Part shown: piece by piece, positions 6,648-7,037 of the stretch
Layout of the letters: each line of letters begins with the position of its first letter
Numbering within the stretch: position 1 is the first letter of the stretch
Assembly: GCA_002792995.1 (NCBI GenBank)
Contig: PFPJ01000054.1
Span: 1-7,037 of the forward strand
DNA: 7,037 nucleotides
Reading direction: 5' to 3'
Source of the DNA: Candidatus Magasanikbacteria bacterium CG_4_10_14_0_2_um_filter_41_10
GTDB taxonomy: Bacteria; Patescibacteriota; Patescibacteriia; Magasanikbacterales; UBA922
Position numbers and translations under genes: made by a program
Notes under the pieces: model-generated
Database searches by the model: none
Seen by the model: the letters and a program-made list of their open reading frames with translations, nothing else
What the model was told of the DNA's origin: nothing

Positions 6648-6669
6648 TTTACCGAAGTATCATTCTCAC

Positions 6670-7037
6670 ATGAAACATTCAACATCCCACTTTCATCTAT
6701 CACGTATGAGCCTCCTTTTTCTCATACTGATCCCCATCCTCATCATTATTGTGGGGATGTATGTTTTCTTTTGGAAAAACGCTGTACCAACAGGAGAACA
6801 ATTTGTGACCGTGTGTTCGGCTCAAGATGTGTCGTGCCACCCGACGAATCTCCCGTATCAAGATGCAACACGTTCTACAGAGGAACGAGTTGTTGATTTG
6901 CTCGGCAGGATGACTCTAGCAGAAAAAATAGGACAAATGGCACTTGTCGAAAAAGATAGTATTAAACATACCAATGACATTGCAACGTATGGACTTGGTG
7001 CCATTATGAGTGGTGGTGGAGGAAAACCCACTGACAA
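6670..7037 (+). CDS. GH3 beta-glucosidase/exo-glucanase, N-terminal part
   Basis: First 122 codons of a glycoside hydrolase family 3 enzyme, cut by the window end. Such enzymes remove beta-linked glucose from oligosaccharides or glucans. After a hydrophilic start with three His comes a strongly hydrophobic segment (about 14-35, SLLFLILIPILIIIVG and following). It is a membrane anchor or uncleaved signal, so the enzyme probably faces outside. The family start follows: LPYQDATRSTEERVVDLLGR (61-80) then MTLAEKIGQMALVEKDS (81-97), and YGLGAIMSGGGGKP (107-120). These closely resemble the barley exo-glucanase ExoI type (MTLAEKIGQM and LLSGGG) more than NagZ. Two Cys (49 and 56) lie between anchor and domain. 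GC is about 42-52%, clearly above the defence genes, and the gene has its own promoter. It is probably native host sequence flanking the island. The catalytic residues lie beyond the window. Confidence 0.88.
   Translation, partial: MKHSTSHFHLSRMSLLFLILIPILIIIVGMYVFFWKNAVPTGEQFVTVCSAQDVSCHPTNLPYQDATRSTEERVVDLLGRMTLAEKIGQMALVEKDSIKHTNDIATYGLGAIMSGGGGKPTD

Noticed and set aside
1..7037. CRISPR array, tRNA or rRNA gene, transposase, or direct-repeat attachment sites flanking the block.
   Set aside because: I found no regularly spaced repeats, no cloverleaf or rRNA sequence, no transposase frame, and no convincing matching direct repeats between the left and right flanks by eye.

Overview
The window carries a compact five-gene anti-phage defence block. 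It lies between a transcription terminator on the left and the start of an ordinary metabolic gene on the right, and every gene is on the + strand. The organism cannot be named from the sequence. It is a bacterium using the standard code, with TGA as a real stop (gajA-like and gajB-like genes). It is AT-rich inside the block and makes little use of Shine-Dalgarno sites. By hand count of sample lines, the defence genes run about 25-38% GC. The right-hand glycosidase gene runs about 42-52%, which fits a block acquired horizontally into a moderately AT-rich host.

Left flank (1-285): a good Rho-independent terminator (124-154) closes an upstream unit whose gene lies outside the window. A nested dyad (161-213) follows. 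Then comes a 21-bp near-palindrome (234-254) whose right arm overlaps the -35 box of the best promoter candidate (249-278). Transcription from it would start at or beside the first ATG, so the message would be leaderless or very short-leadered.

Defence block (286-6447): (1) a Dam/DpnM-type GATC adenine methyltransferase with an unusual N-terminal extension of about 55 residues; (2) a DpnII/MboI-type GATC endonuclease; (3) a second amino-methyltransferase with motif I before an HPPY motif IV, not the DpnA type of the classical DpnII system; (4) a class 2 OLD ATPase-Toprim nuclease (GajA); (5) a UvrD-like helicase (GajB). Genes 4 and 5 form a Gabija-type pair. Junctions are 13 nt, a 1-nt TAATG overlap, 10 nt and a 4-nt ATGA overlap, so the five genes look like one transcription unit. 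Restriction would attack unmethylated GATC DNA, methyltransferase 1 would protect the host, and Gabija would add a second layer. The target of methyltransferase 2 is unknown. It may be a second protective enzyme of the restriction system or may serve Gabija.

Right flank (6448-7037): a 14-bp perfect inverted repeat (6508-6562) encloses a canonical G-quadruplex motif on the - strand. An ATTGG/CCAAT repeat cluster and an extended -10 promoter follow. They precede the first 122 codons of a membrane-anchored GH3 beta-glucosidase/exo-glucanase that runs off the window.
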